Below, in pieces: positions 47,621-57,667 of a DNA stretch of 64,000 bases; position 1 is the first letter of the stretch; every line of letters begins with the position of its first letter. Made by a program: the position numbers and the translations under genes. This stretch comes from Isoetes taiwanensis (Eukaryota; Streptophyta; Lycopodiopsida; Isoetales; Isoetaceae): assembly GCA_021234155.1 (NCBI GenBank), contig JAJEKV010000005.1:11090572-11154571 (forward strand), written 5' to 3'. Below the pieces are notes generated by a model that saw only the letters and a program-made list of their open reading frames with translations, ran no database searches and was not told where the DNA came from.

Positions 47621-48739
47621 TATATATGAAAAATATCTTACGTGTAATGTTATTCTACTTGGATGTCAATGCTTTATAGTAGTAACACAGATATGAAGTT
47701 TATGCTAGTAAGAAATAAGCAGATTTCATGGTATTTTTTTCAATAAGACCATACAACCTATATAAAGATCTCTATATATGTCATTTCTCACATTTTGAAC
47801 CATTTTAAAGGCATATTTGGGGAAAAGTAGTGCCTCTTTCTATGAACCAAAGAAGCATATATGAAATGTTATGTGGTCTATTTTATATATTGTCATGGCT
47901 AAACTTCACAACATCCACTTGAATTCATCAATAAACACTAGCTTAATCATTGTGGAGTTTTGGACCTATAATTATGGAGCCGACCCAACTTTTTATGCTC
48001 TAATGTGTTAATCTGGCTGTTGTACATCATGTTTGAATTCCAAAAATTGCATGGTTACACCCTAGTTATACTATATGTAAGTTGATAAAAGTTATGTTCT
48101 ATGTAGATATAAATAGAACACATCATTTATTGCCCACATGGCATTATGGATGGTTGTTATTGGAGCATTTTAACATATACTTTTGTCCAGAATTCTGTAT
48201 AGTAGATTCTTTTAGTAAATATTAAGGTTAACGTGACTTATTTAAACTCCAAAAAATCATGAAAATAGTTCGTATAGTTAGCAACTCATGGCCACAAGAA
48301 TTAAATCAAAACTTGTTATAATGAGAGAGTAATAATTCTTAACCTCAAGTAGCTTTTTTGATCAAAATAGGGTTTGGCGGCTTCCATCGATTTCAAATGA
48401 TAGCAAGAAAATATGGGAACATAAAACTCAATGTATTCTATGATAAACAAGCAAATACCCCCAACTTTAGCAAGGTTTAGGTCACTTTATGCTAGAAATA
48501 TCGAAGAAGGCATTTCTGGACTGGTGCAAAAACTGCTAAATTCTCCAATGTTTGAGCAATCACCACAAGGTATAGGTGATCCTATTGGTCTTGAAATTCT
48601 CAGAGGTCATTAAGAAATAAGTGAAGACTCAAATGACGGTGGTATATTATAAAATTGAAATTTCTTTCGTGAGTTATGTGGGTTTAAGTGGCAGAGGTCA
48701 TGTGGGCCAGTTCTGGTCCATGGATCAGGAATGGTCCCA
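47621..48739. other. Unassigned stretch up to the right TIR
   Basis: AT-rich DNA without a recognised gene. Near the end it contains GGTCC/GGACC blocks mirrored at the left end of the TTAA element. Confidence 0.4.
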
Positions 48740-48754
48740 GGGACAGGTCTAGTG

Positions 48755-48890
48755 TTAAGGTTGGTAGTTCAGTACAATGATCTAAAAGTTACAAAGGGAA
48801 GATCATGTGATCAAGGGGAATATATTATGCTCTGATAATACTAAGGGCAGTTGATATGAGGTACAACCTAATGAGAGATCATTTAAAAAA
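48755..48890 (+). repeat. Central copia LTR, piece 2
   Basis: Begins TTAAGGTTGGTAGTTCAG and matches 62519-62652 of the B 3' LTR almost base for base, ending in the A-run of ATTTAAAAAA. It continues piece 1 exactly and is continued by piece 3 at 57668. Confidence 0.93.
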
Positions 48891-48934
48891 CAAGGTGCTG
48901 CGCACGGAGGGTTGCCCTCCATGGCCGGAGGGTG

Positions 48935-49362
48935 AACTACCATTAACATTATTAACACAAACCATTGCATTTAACACATTTAAATTAAAATCCCCCTTAA
49001 ACCCCCTCTGGTTTGGGTGCATATTCACACGGGGGGTTACTCCGGGCAACGAGAGCTGTCGGATAGGCATATTTACCCTTTATTCCAAGATCTGGACCGT
49101 AAATGGCGATCCTCGTTTGTGGGGTATGCATGTACAAGTTTTTATATACTGTATATTAAGGTTTGTAAAATACTATAAGGTTTGAGAGAATGTACTTAAT
49201 GGTGTTAATTTTATACATATATTGTAAATATATTTTGGGGCTCTCGCTGCCCTACGTAACCCCCCCGTGTGAATATGCACCCAAACCAGAGGGGGTTTAA
49301 GGGGGATTTTAATTTAAATGTGTTAAATGCAATGGTTTGTGTTAATAATGTTAATGGTAGTT
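48935..49362. mobile_element. Foldback / MITE-like element with ~125-bp terminal inverted repeats
   Basis: The left arm starting AACTACCATTAACATT (48935 to ~49059) and the right arm ending in AATGTTAATGGTAGTT (~49238-49362) are near-perfect complements, including GGTTTGGGTGCATATTCACAC and the GGGCAACGAGAGC block. The central ~180 bp is unique. No coding capacity. Confidence 0.85.
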
Positions 49363-50104
49363 GTGTGTTAATTGTTATATTAAAAAAAATTTTGGGCCCT
49401 TCGGGCCCTAACTAAAACAAACATAGGCAAACTTCATGGGCCTAAACATTAATTACTAAAAAGCACAATAACATCAAGACAAACAAATTATTTCTATTGC
49501 AAACAACTATGAGTACATTTTGTGCAATCAATATTTAGCATTATATTCATTATATTCATTATCTATAATCTGAATATTGCAATACAAGAATCATGTAAAC
49601 TATTGTAAACTACACATTTCATGCATATGCTAACAGATATGGTAGCATGTGCTAGTATCAATGCAAGTTGCTTTTGCCCCGAAGCACATAATCTGTAACA
49701 TCCGGGTGCAAGATCTCCAACAAATATGGAATGATTTGGACCGGAATCACCACGCCTGTCCTCTATGCCAAAATGTTGACCTAGACCTTAAGCATGGAAC
49801 TTTGCTGCAAAGCTGTGGCATTTTGTTTGCAGATTGAAACTTAAGTGAATAATTTTGCTATCTGCTGGAAGAGAATATTGCTACTAAACACATTAAAAAC
49901 TAGAGTATGCTAAGTATGAGAGCTTCCGTTAGATTTTAAATACTCGGAAAGAGAGACCAGAATAGAACTAGTTGCAAGTGGTATTTGAATAATAGAAAGT
50001 CTGGCCGCCGGGCCGCCATCGCCATAGCCAATAGAATAGCCATAGCCATGGCCACTACTTAGCCAAGAAGCTCGGCCGTTCCATTCCACACCGTGATCGC
50101 CGCC
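49363..50104. other. Unassigned stretch
   Basis: No gene recognised; the 62-residue frame at 49649 has no support. Confidence 0.4.
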
Positions 50105-50587
50105 ATGGGGTCGTAGAAGCTCCTAACCTAGACATCTATGCCGATTTTGTGTCTGGTTGGCTCTCTGTTCTTCAATGGCGACATGAAACGCCTCCAAAAG
50201 CTTTGGACTTAAATGCACCGGAGAAAGATTTGCGTATCCTTGTCCGGGATATGCAGGATCATATCGAGCAATATTTTTCGTCAAGAAATCTGCCGATTAG
50301 TAGGGATGTGCTCAAAGTTTTGTCGTAGGAATGGGAGACTAATTTGGAGAAATCTCGATGTGGATTGGGGGTTTTAGGCCCGCATAATTTTTCAATTGCT
50401 TTATGCTCAAGCGGTGGCAAGAGCTAGAGACTGGCTAGCTAGTATATTACAAGGAATAGATATTACAACTCTGGCTAGTCTTTCAAGCAGAAAGATGCAA
50501 AGAATTAATGACTTGCAAGTGAAGGTGAATGAGGAAGAAGGAAATTTATCTCATCGGATGGAGAAGATCCAGGGACTCCGAAGTTAA
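50105..50587 (+). pseudogene. DOG1-domain protein, broken single-exon copy
   Basis: From an ATG in a good context the pieces read IYADFVSGWLSVLQWRHE and LRILVRDMQDHIEQYFSSR, then after a TAG WETNLEKS, MWIGGFRPA, and in the last frame LLYAQAVARARDW and TLASLSSRKMQRINDLQV followed by EEEGNLSHRMEKIQ. This is the whole DOG1 domain order (seed-dormancy and TGA-factor-associated domain; W..GG.RP is its hallmark). At least three frameshifts and a stop break it. Not an obvious bZIP-containing TGA factor, since no basic region precedes it; closest in layout to stand-alone DOG1 proteins. Confidence 0.75.
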
Positions 50588-51902
50588 TGAGCCATTTCTT
50601 TCTCGCAAAGCTTCATGGAGTGTCAAGTATTCTAAGGATGCTAAAGATTAAAACAGGCTATTTTAAATAACCATGCCCTCTTCTTTTTTCCTATTACGCC
50701 ATGAATGCCGAAGTTATAAGGAAATCAAGAAAATGCACGATTCAACCGCTTTGTATTTGCAAGTTCTATAACCCGACGGGTAGTTGCCCCTCTGGATCCG
50801 GCTTTTACGGCAGAAATGACACATGGTTCATAGAAAACAAAACCATTCTTATCTTGTTTTCGTATTTTGGAGACAAGATAAAGCCGACACATTCAAATCT
50901 TTGTGTCTATAATTCCTTCAGCCAGAAACATCAAAGCCCTGCAAGAATCCAAAAATCCCTTTGCATTGGAGTAACTCGCCCTTGTGTCCTCCGAAAAAAC
51001 AGATTTGAGCGGAGGCCTTTTTACGCATCTAACTATGGCAAAGCATGGCAAGAACAGTCCGCGGCTTGTGCCCGGCCCTTGACCTTGAGAGATGAGCAAC
51101 CGGCATTACCAATCGCATTACCGAGGTGGGAATAGAGATGCGAAGGCGCAATCAAGCGAGGTAAGCCGACAAAACAAAGATTCCTTTGCGCATGATGCTT
51201 CCGTAAATCTGCTCACCGTTGTCTTGGGGGCATTTCTGCGCTTTGCAACTCCGGGGAGGGAAGATCAGAAGATAGCAACCGAAAAAGATAGAAGCGGGGA
51301 AGGAAGCGGAGATCATGATTGAATATAGAAGCGGCTGGAAGAAACACATTGCCCTGAGAGGCTTGCATGTTCAGCCCCTAAAATAAAAAGAGGGCTTTTG
51401 TTGTGAGCCCTTGGATGCTGGACCATTGAAAAAAAAAAAGCTAAATCAACGACTAAGAAATGGTGCACTCTAGATGTACGCATTAGTACATCCATTCGAA
51501 TACGCCATGAAATCTTAGGAAAACCTTTGTGAAAAGCGTACAAAAACACAAAAGAAACCCCCTGTTATTATGCTACATATGGACAATAGAATACTTGAGG
51601 AAGAAGTAATATCTCTTGCGATTGACATTGTACTATAGATAAAATATGGAAGATTATAAACTAGAACCGTGCCACTATTTTAGGCAATGGATGTTGCATC
51701 TGTTGTTGCAAATCTATAAGGTTCTATGTTTGCTTACTTGCTTACTCAAAAGTGGTCATAATGTAGAAAACAACAGACTTTGATGACGCTTGAAGAACAC
51801 AGTGAGAAGAACGGTTTGCCTTTTATTCTAAAGCTAAAATCCTAAGCAATGCGGCTATGTCACAGGCTTCTACATCAAGTATGCAAGGGCATTTTGTTTG
51901 TG
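50588..51902. other. Unassigned stretch
   Basis: A 144-residue plus frame at 50701-51135 is open but matches no family I know. It may be UTR or flanking DNA of the DOG1 copy. Confidence 0.3.
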
Positions 51903-52040
51903 TTTGTGGACCTTTGTTGCTGCCGAACTTAGAGCGTTTTGCCTCTTGGAGGTCGCCATAGCCCCAATGCGCTTGTGGACCTCTGTTGCTGCCGAACTTA
52001 GAGCGTTTTGCCTCTTGGAGGTCGCCATAGCCCCAATGCG
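51903..52040. repeat. 69-bp tandem duplication
   Basis: Two adjacent copies (51903-51971, 51972-52040) of a unit with GTGGACCTTTGTTGCTGCCG and GCCTCTTGGAGGTCGCCATA, nearly identical. Open on both strands because 69 is a multiple of three; no family is recognised. Confidence 0.85.
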
Positions 52041-52466
52041 CTGTCTATCTTGCCGGTTAGGCAGTTCAAACATGAGCGACACACAATGCAGGTGATCGCC
52101 AGTTTACAGGGAACAATGGGTTTGGATCAGTACCACTATCATGGTCCTAGCACATTTGATCTCTTTTTCAGTAGTCTGTTATAAACCAGGCTTAGGTTTC
52201 TCTCCGAGAAAGGTCAGGTCAGGTCTGCGCAAGGGTTACATGATTTGTTTATCAGTTGATTATGATGACCGTCCTCTAACATTTCCAAGAAGCAAGTAAT
52301 GATGAGAGATGCACTATAAGAGAATGCTTGTTCTGCGTCAAAAAAATCGGCAGATAGTCTTTACAATATCGTCAGGGGCCCAGACCCGAGAACACCCGAT
52401 GAACACCCGAGAGTGTGTTTTCATGTTTTTTGTTTTGTTTTCATGTTTCTTGTTGGGTCATTTCGT

Positions 52467-52936
52467 GCCCTAGAAATGAAAGATACATGGGCATATTCTT
52501 AGGGATCCCATTCGTGAGACACATACAGCAACATGACACAATGTGGTCAAAGTTTTTTTTCCAAAAAGCATGAGCGAGAAAGCTTGACTAGAGTCATCAA
52601 CTAAATTTTAATGAGTTTTCCGTTAGAACCCTCTTCATATAAAAAAAACCATTATGAATGAAAGCATCTTTCAATAAAAATAAAATAAAAATTAGGCTAG
52701 AATCGCAAGAAATGCCATAGGCTTAGTACGGCTGGTGCTCTAATAAAAAGGGCCAAATAGTAGCCCTAGAAATGAAAGATGGATGGGCATATTCTTAGGG
52801 ATCCCATTCGTGAGACACATACAACAACATGACACAATGTGATCAAAGTTTTTTTCCCAAAAAGCATGAGCGAGAAAGCTTGACTAGAGTCCTCAACTAA
52901 ATTTTAATAAGTTTTCCCATCAGAACCCTCTTCATC
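52467..52936. repeat. Direct repeat of ~175 bp, offset 296 bp
   Basis: The block starting GCCCTAGAAATGAAAGAT at 52467 recurs at 52763 with few differences, through AACCCTCTTCAT. The intervening ~120 bp are unique. No coding. Confidence 0.85.
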
Positions 52937-53029
52937 ACCACGACCTAATTAATCAAATAATGCGACTATAGCCTACTATAACACTGTTAATAGAAGACTA
53001 GACTAGGCATGAAATACGTATTTATGACA

Positions 53030-53380
53030 TTTATGACGATTACTATAAACATTTTGAGACAACTTGAACCCTTGTTCAGGCCATCCTTTAGCATACTCGC
53101 AAGACAAATACCACTTTTAGCAGAGGGATGGATGCCACCAATGAAGCAAACTTTTTTGGTTTGAGCCTTCCCTGCAAATACGGTCAGCTGAGAAAAAATT
53201 AAACTGGTTTCAGATACATCTGAGCACAAATTTCACCTTATTCGTTGTTAAATCCTCCAGTATTGCTAGTAGCTTCACAGTTTTCTCTATTTCACTTTTC
53301 CCTGGAAGTCCAGGATCCCCCTCACATGCAGCATTGTAAGCTTTTAGCGCGCTCTCATAGTCTTCTAGATATTGATAGGT
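53030..53380 (-). pseudogene. TTC5-like tetratricopeptide protein, 3' exons
   Basis: Exon 53237-53380 (TATAG acceptor, AAG|GTGAAA donor) reads YQYLEDYESALKAYNAA, DPGLPGKSEIEKTVKLL, the last TPR and linker of TTC5/STRAP-like proteins. Exon ~53030-53171 after TATTTGCAG reads KAQTKKV, HPSAKSGICLASMLKDGLNK, similar to the start of the C-terminal OB-fold region. TTC5 is a TPR adaptor (p300/p53 cofactor and tubulin autoregulation in animals; poorly known in plants). The matching 5' exon lies at 55796-55889, on the far side of the SPAG6 exons. Confidence 0.6.
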
Positions 53381-54380
53381 CTATAAAACCAGAGTTGTTT
53401 AACAAGATTTGACAAAAACAAAACAGAAATGGCATGCAACACCACAGGCGGAATTCCTAAAACTAGAATAATAGTAGCCGAGACCAGATATTTGGCACCT
53501 AAGCCCAAGGCCCATTTCCGAGCCGAGGCCTCAGAAGTGGCAAATATCTGGTCTCGAATCTACAAGAAGTGGCAAATATCTGGCCTCGAATCTACAACCA
53601 AGGCCACTCATGTTTTGTTATGCGAGGTTAAGACTAATAACCACCTTATCAAGCTTATATAGATGGAAACCAATTAACCAGTTATCCAGCTTATATAGAT
53701 GGAAACCAATTAACCAGTTATCTGGCATTGAACCAATAGCCACCTTATTGAGCTTATATGGGTGGAAGCCAGTTAACTAGTTATCAAGCATCGAACGTAC
53801 AGCCTCAATCACACATTTTTTAATTTCAGCCTTGGTTAAAGCGATAACCTTACGTTATGCGCAAAATTAGTATTTTATTAGGTATTTTTGATGAGCAATT
53901 TTGAGCATTGTAAAAGTACCTTATTTAAGTTCTGAAGGTAAGTCACCAATTAGAATTCCGTGTTGCAAAAGCCATGCTACCTTTATGGCACAGATTGGAT
54001 ATTTTGCATTCCAAAACGGTTCTTTCACCACATCCAACATGAGATTAAATCCTGGTCTCATTTGGTCCAATTTCATCTTTCATGCACCTCTTTAAGACAA
54101 AATTGCAACGTCAAGGTTGACAGATAAAATTTTCTCAGATATGGTTGTAATACAAGCAGCCTATTTTCTTAGGACCAACTCAGAACAGGACTTAGCAATT
54201 GAGAATCTTGCCCACTCACAATTCATTGTAAGCTGCTGCAGATTAAGAAAATGAAACTAAGGCCGCCACATAATATCATTAACCTGATTTCCAGCATGCC
54301 AAATGGAGCGGAAGATGTTGTCATCCATTTTTTATCTACTTCATTTTGATTCGTACCAATTAACTCCTAAAACTTATGAG
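53381..54380. other. Unassigned stretch between TTC5-like and SPAG6 exons
   Basis: Contains a local duplication of GTGGCAAATATCTGG (53534-53583) and of CCAGTTATC..GCTTATATAGATGGAAACCAATTAA (about 53640-53720). No exon recognised. Confidence 0.4.
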
Positions 54381-55347
54381 TCATTCCTTGGCCGCAGGTT
54401 TTGCTCCAGTAAGCTTTTGCAGAAGAATCTCAGAATATCCAGGAGAGTAATATTGGACTACTTCTGTAGGATAAGCCTTGTTTACAACATCAACATATTG
54501 TTTCATCTCTGCATCAGATGCAATATTCAGCTGTTGTAGTTTCTCAAATCCCCCTGAAGTGACAAACTTGGTTCTTGATTCTGGATCGTTTGGAAGGACC
54601 TTTGATAGCTGCATTATTACGTTCTTCAGGAGGTCAGGTGGTAATGTTGGCCCTAGAAAAAAGGAAAGTTGACAAATTATAGTGGGTAATAATAATATGT
54701 GATTACCAAAAAAAGTTAAAGGGTTAACACACTTGCCTGAATGAGCGAATCTAAAGCAGGAAGATGTGCAAGACATTCTACAATTGCCTTTCTGCACATT
54801 AATTCCAGATCATCACTGCTGGTACTTGCTAGGAGATACTTAACCAAATGTTGAAGGACTCCACCAAAGAATCGCCAAGGAATGAGATGGGCTATGCCTT
54901 CCAATCTGCCCAAGTGACCAACCACTAGCACACTTTAAATATCTTCGGTTCCATAGTGAGCACATCAAGCAAAGCACGGACTCCATTGGCACGAATAATG
55001 CTTGTTGCCGCTGATTCATCAAATGCGCGGCCGATGAAGCCCGTGAGCCATAATAGCTGCAAAAACACATCAAGGAACATGCCAACATAAAGGAAATATA
55101 ATGTGCAATGATAAATTTATGCAAATAAGAAATTTCCTATATAAGAGTTCTACTCGAAGACGATCATTTCCATTGCTTTGAGCAAGCATTCTCAACAAGC
55201 CCGCCAACTCCCCAAAGACCTACGATAAATTGTGCAAGTTGTTGTGTGTGTTTTACAACTTCTCGCACTAGAGTTGCTCCTTGCTTACACACTTGATGAT
55301 CAACATCCTTCAAAGACAAAAATGCTTTGGGAAAAACATTTGATGCT
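54381..55347 (-). pseudogene. SPAG6/PF16 axonemal central-apparatus protein, three 3' exons
   Basis: Armadillo-repeat protein of the flagellar central pair. Exon ~55157-55347 encodes FPKAFLSLKDVDHQV and GATLVREVVKHTQQLAQFIV. Exon 54737-55056 encodes ANGVRALLDVLTMEPKIFKV, then in a shifted frame WSLGQIGRHSPSHS, then YLLASTSSDDLELMCRKAIV. Exon 54381-54652 encodes NVIMQLSKVLPNDPESRTKF, VTSGGFEKLQQLN and the signature end VVQYYSPGYSEILLQKL, with a natural stop. Splice sites are readable (one GC donor at 54736). Frameshifts lie at ~55170 (an extra T) and within 54737-55056, so the copy is broken. In plants this gene is expected only where sperm swim. Confidence 0.88.
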
Positions 55348-55795
55348 ACCGTAACACGTAAATGCAATCAAATTTCTTTATTTCATTTCAATTCACGGTA
55401 TTGGGCAAGTTTAATTTAAATACATGTTGTATGCATTGCAAGATTTACCTCTGCAAGCTCGGGGTGTGCCTTGCAATTTGACTCAAACACAAACAAACCC
55501 GACACCAATGATTTTGTTAGATAAACCCGCCTTTTATTATCGAAAGTACAAAATGGGATTTAAACTAGTATAATTTTCAGAGTTTTGAATTGATTCTTAT
55601 CATCTAGAAGGTTGTAAAACATGCAGTTCATGGATATATTATATATTAAGGAACTCCATAATACCATTGGTTAGTTATTAGGAGAAACTTTGGCTAGAAA
55701 ACGACAGTGGGCTTTAACCAAGTACATATGGACCTCAATTAATTCGTCAAGCATGTTATGAATGATAACCAAAGATTGATAACGTACACCAAGAC

Positions 55796-55889
55796 TGGCC
55801 ATCCTTGATATCGAGTTCAATGGCTTGTTTTGCATGCTTAATGCTTTCCTCAATAACTGCTGCTTCATCGGGTGTTTATCGTCGGGGGC
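55796..55889 (-). pseudogene. TTC5-like TPR exon, 5' of the SPAG6 exons
   Basis: After a TATTTTCAG acceptor: APDDKHP, then one base short, DEAAVIEESIKHAKQAIELD followed by IKDGQSW, ending at a possible donor in CTTGGTGTACG. EESIKHAK.A..LD.KDG.SW is the TPR boundary typical of TTC5. Same strand and family as 53030-53380. Confidence 0.6.
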
Positions 55890-55949
55890 CTGAAAATAAA
55901 TAACAGTTACAAGAGAACAAGAAAACTACTTTTTATTGTAAATATATAC

Positions 55950-56660
55950 CTGTTTGTCAGAAGATGCCCATTCTTCAAAAGCCAAGAGGTTGCCTTTCGT
56001 TGGAGGAACCAGTAAAAGTACCTTCTTCCCATGCAAGAAATCGTTTTCAGCTAAAGCTGCAGTATGCACAACATGGTCATTTTCTTTGATAGAATCATAA
56101 CTAAAGTACTTCCTTTTCGCTCCAGCTAGACGATAACCTCTCTGGGTCTCTTACCAGTAAGCATGGACTGAACCAGTGTGCTCTTGATATCATCGTGGCC
56201 ATAACTATCAGCTAAATCTAATGGCAATTCTTTTCCATTTGTAACAAAAAATATCAGCTCCATGACTTAAAAGTAATTTGACAATATGAAAACTACCACT
56301 TCTAGCAGCTCAATGGAGAGGGGTGTCCCCAACATTAGTAGTTGAACCAACACAAGCCTTGTTATGCAACAACCATTCTACTGCTTCACGCTTGCCATTC
56401 CAAGCTGCATAGTGCAAGGCTGTGTATCCTGCCAAGCTTTTCTCATCCACATCTGAGCCATGCAAAATGTTCATGCGTGTTGCCACAGCGGATCGCAAAA
56501 TGGAATGGTTTTGCTCCATGTGCATCACAAGCTTCTTTGTCAGCTTCTCTTTCTATCAGCCCTTGTTGTGTGCAAGGTCCTAGAGATTCTGAAGATAACA
56601 AGGGTGCTAGAGTTGTGCTCTGCGAACTGCGCTGCCACTGCAGCTGTGGCAAATGCAGTT
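55950..56660 (-). pseudogene. Ankyrin-repeat protein fragment
   Basis: Three to four ankyrin repeats: DAHGAKPFHFAIRCGN, then SLAGYTALHYAAWNGKREAV, TTNVGDTPLH, a TGA where Trp of the LHWAAR motif is expected, then GSFHIVKLLLSHGADIF and, after a T-run shift, LPLDLADSYGHDDIK. A tail YDSIKENDHVVHTAAL and KKVLLLVPPTKGNLLAFEEW follows, ending at a GT donor (55949). It joins the TTC5-like exon at 55889 in phase, so a chimeric transcript is possible. Protein-interaction module; the specific family is not recognised. Confidence 0.7.
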
Positions 56661-57119
56661 GAGCCTACATCAAATGAATCACTAGGTATCAAATGAATCA
56701 CTAGGTTTCAGTAACTGGCAATGCCAATTTGCATCATCAAAGTATGCAGGTGCCAAGCAAGTTTAAGATCTCTCTTTCTGCTACAATCCTGGGGAAAGTA
56801 ATGTGCATTGCTCTTGTGTACAACTAGTCGTTGCTCAACGATATCATATATTTCTGGCATTCGTTTCTCTTTGCAAACCTTCTTCAGCTTCCTACAGATA
56901 GCCTTAAATTATATGGAAACAGGAACAACGAAAGGAAGGGGGCAAAAGAAGTTGCTCTGTATACCAACATACCTGGCCCATGTTGTCCTTCTATCTTCAG
57001 CAAAATTTAGGCTTGCAATCTGAGAGACAAATTGAAATGTGAAAATGGATAAGCCAGGACAACATAGAAAAACTCATTGGCATATACTCACTAGAAACTT
57101 GGAACTGATTATCTGCCTC
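56661..57119. other. Unassigned stretch
   Basis: Between ankyrin and SCCPDH fragments; no exon recognised. Confidence 0.4.
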
Positions 57120-57450
57120 TATAGCTGCTGCTGGCATCTTCACAGAAGCACTGGCAATTCCTAGCACAGCTGACTCATAAGTCCCAATGTTGCCTCGTAT
57201 TCTTCCAGAAGAATGTAGCACTAAGTAAGAATCCACACTGTTGGGCACAGATGGAGGAACCCATTGCCTGGCGTTGAAGATTAAACCCAGCTTCGCAGGT
57301 ATACTATCATAACCAGGGAACCATTTTCGAAAGCCTTGGAATGATACGCAGCTTCCATTCTTTCCATAAACTCAGGCTCCCCGGTAATGTCCAAATAATC
57401 AATCCCTGCCTCCACACAAGCCTTAACCACAGGCTCGCCATAGAGATACC
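57120..57450 (-). pseudogene. Saccharopine dehydrogenase-like oxidoreductase (SCCPDH) fragment
   Basis: Begins at a CAG|GTATCTC boundary with LYGEPVVKACVEAGIDYLD and GEPEFMERMEAAYH. A small deletion at GGTT (~57315) removes part of the CGFDS motif and shifts the frame, after which SIPAKLGLIFNARQWVPPSV and IRGNIGTYESAVLGIASA follow. SCCPDH proteins have a Rossmann NAD-binding N terminus (not present here) and a membrane-linked, poorly known role. Only the middle of the gene is here. Confidence 0.85.
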
Positions 57451-57667
57451 TGTCAAACTTGAGGCTCCAAAGAGAAGGGCGCCAGAATGAATGAGACAAA
57501 CGGTTAGCCGGTTTCCAAACTGGCTATGCACCAACAGCGGCGACCTGGCATTTACACGCTATAGTAAGTTTTTAGCAGTCATGGCATATTTCTGGCATAT
57601 ACTGGCATATACCTGAAATATGCCATAAACCCACACAAACGAGGGCTTGCCCCCCTAGGGGCAACCC
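57451..57667. other. Right end of the second insertion
   Basis: CATGGCATATTTCTGGCATA-type short repeats, then a GGGCTTGCCCCCCTAGGGG hairpin directly before the copia LTR resumes. Confidence 0.5.

Larger units (their letters stand above)
24034..48754. mobile_element. 24.7-kb TTAA-flanked DNA element with captured gene fragments
   Basis: Ends are CACTAGACCTGTCCC (24034-24048) and its exact complement GGGACAGGTCTAGTG (48740-48754). TTAA occurs once on each side (24030-24033, 48755-48758), and the B LTR has the undisturbed site AATATTAAGG (62515-62524). Termini also share imperfect GGACCA subterminal blocks. TTAA duplication with CACT-type ends fits piggyBac-like elements; EnSpm/CACTA would need a 3-bp duplication, which does not fit. 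No transposase was recognised. Contents: COG1, amino-acid transporter, Cys-rich repeat, heat-shock factor and trehalose-phosphatase fragments, LINEs, microsatellites and a Helitron-like end. Confidence 0.75.
48891..57667. mobile_element. 8.8-kb insertion in the copia LTR with captured gene fragments, type unknown
   Basis: Defined by the copia LTR breaking at 48890 and resuming at 57668 without loss. Left end CAAGGTGCTGCGCACGG with a GGAGGGTTGCCCTCC palindrome; right end a hairpin-forming GGGCTTGCCCCCCTAGGGG then CAACCC. GGGTTGCCC is shared in inverted order near both ends. The target is an A-run, so the duplication cannot be read. The left 38 bp also occur at 2940. Holds DOG1, TTC5-like, SPAG6, ankyrin and SCCPDH fragments and a foldback repeat. 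Confidence 0.6.

Noticed and set aside
24034-48754. EnSpm/CACTA transposon, because the ends read CACTA
   Set aside because: The 3-bp neighbours are TAA and TTA, not a direct repeat. The 4-bp TTAA is, and it matches the empty site, so the ends start at CACTAG with a TTAA duplication.
50701-51135. 144-residue frame after the DOG1 copy
   Set aside because: No recognisable motif; length is within chance for the composition.
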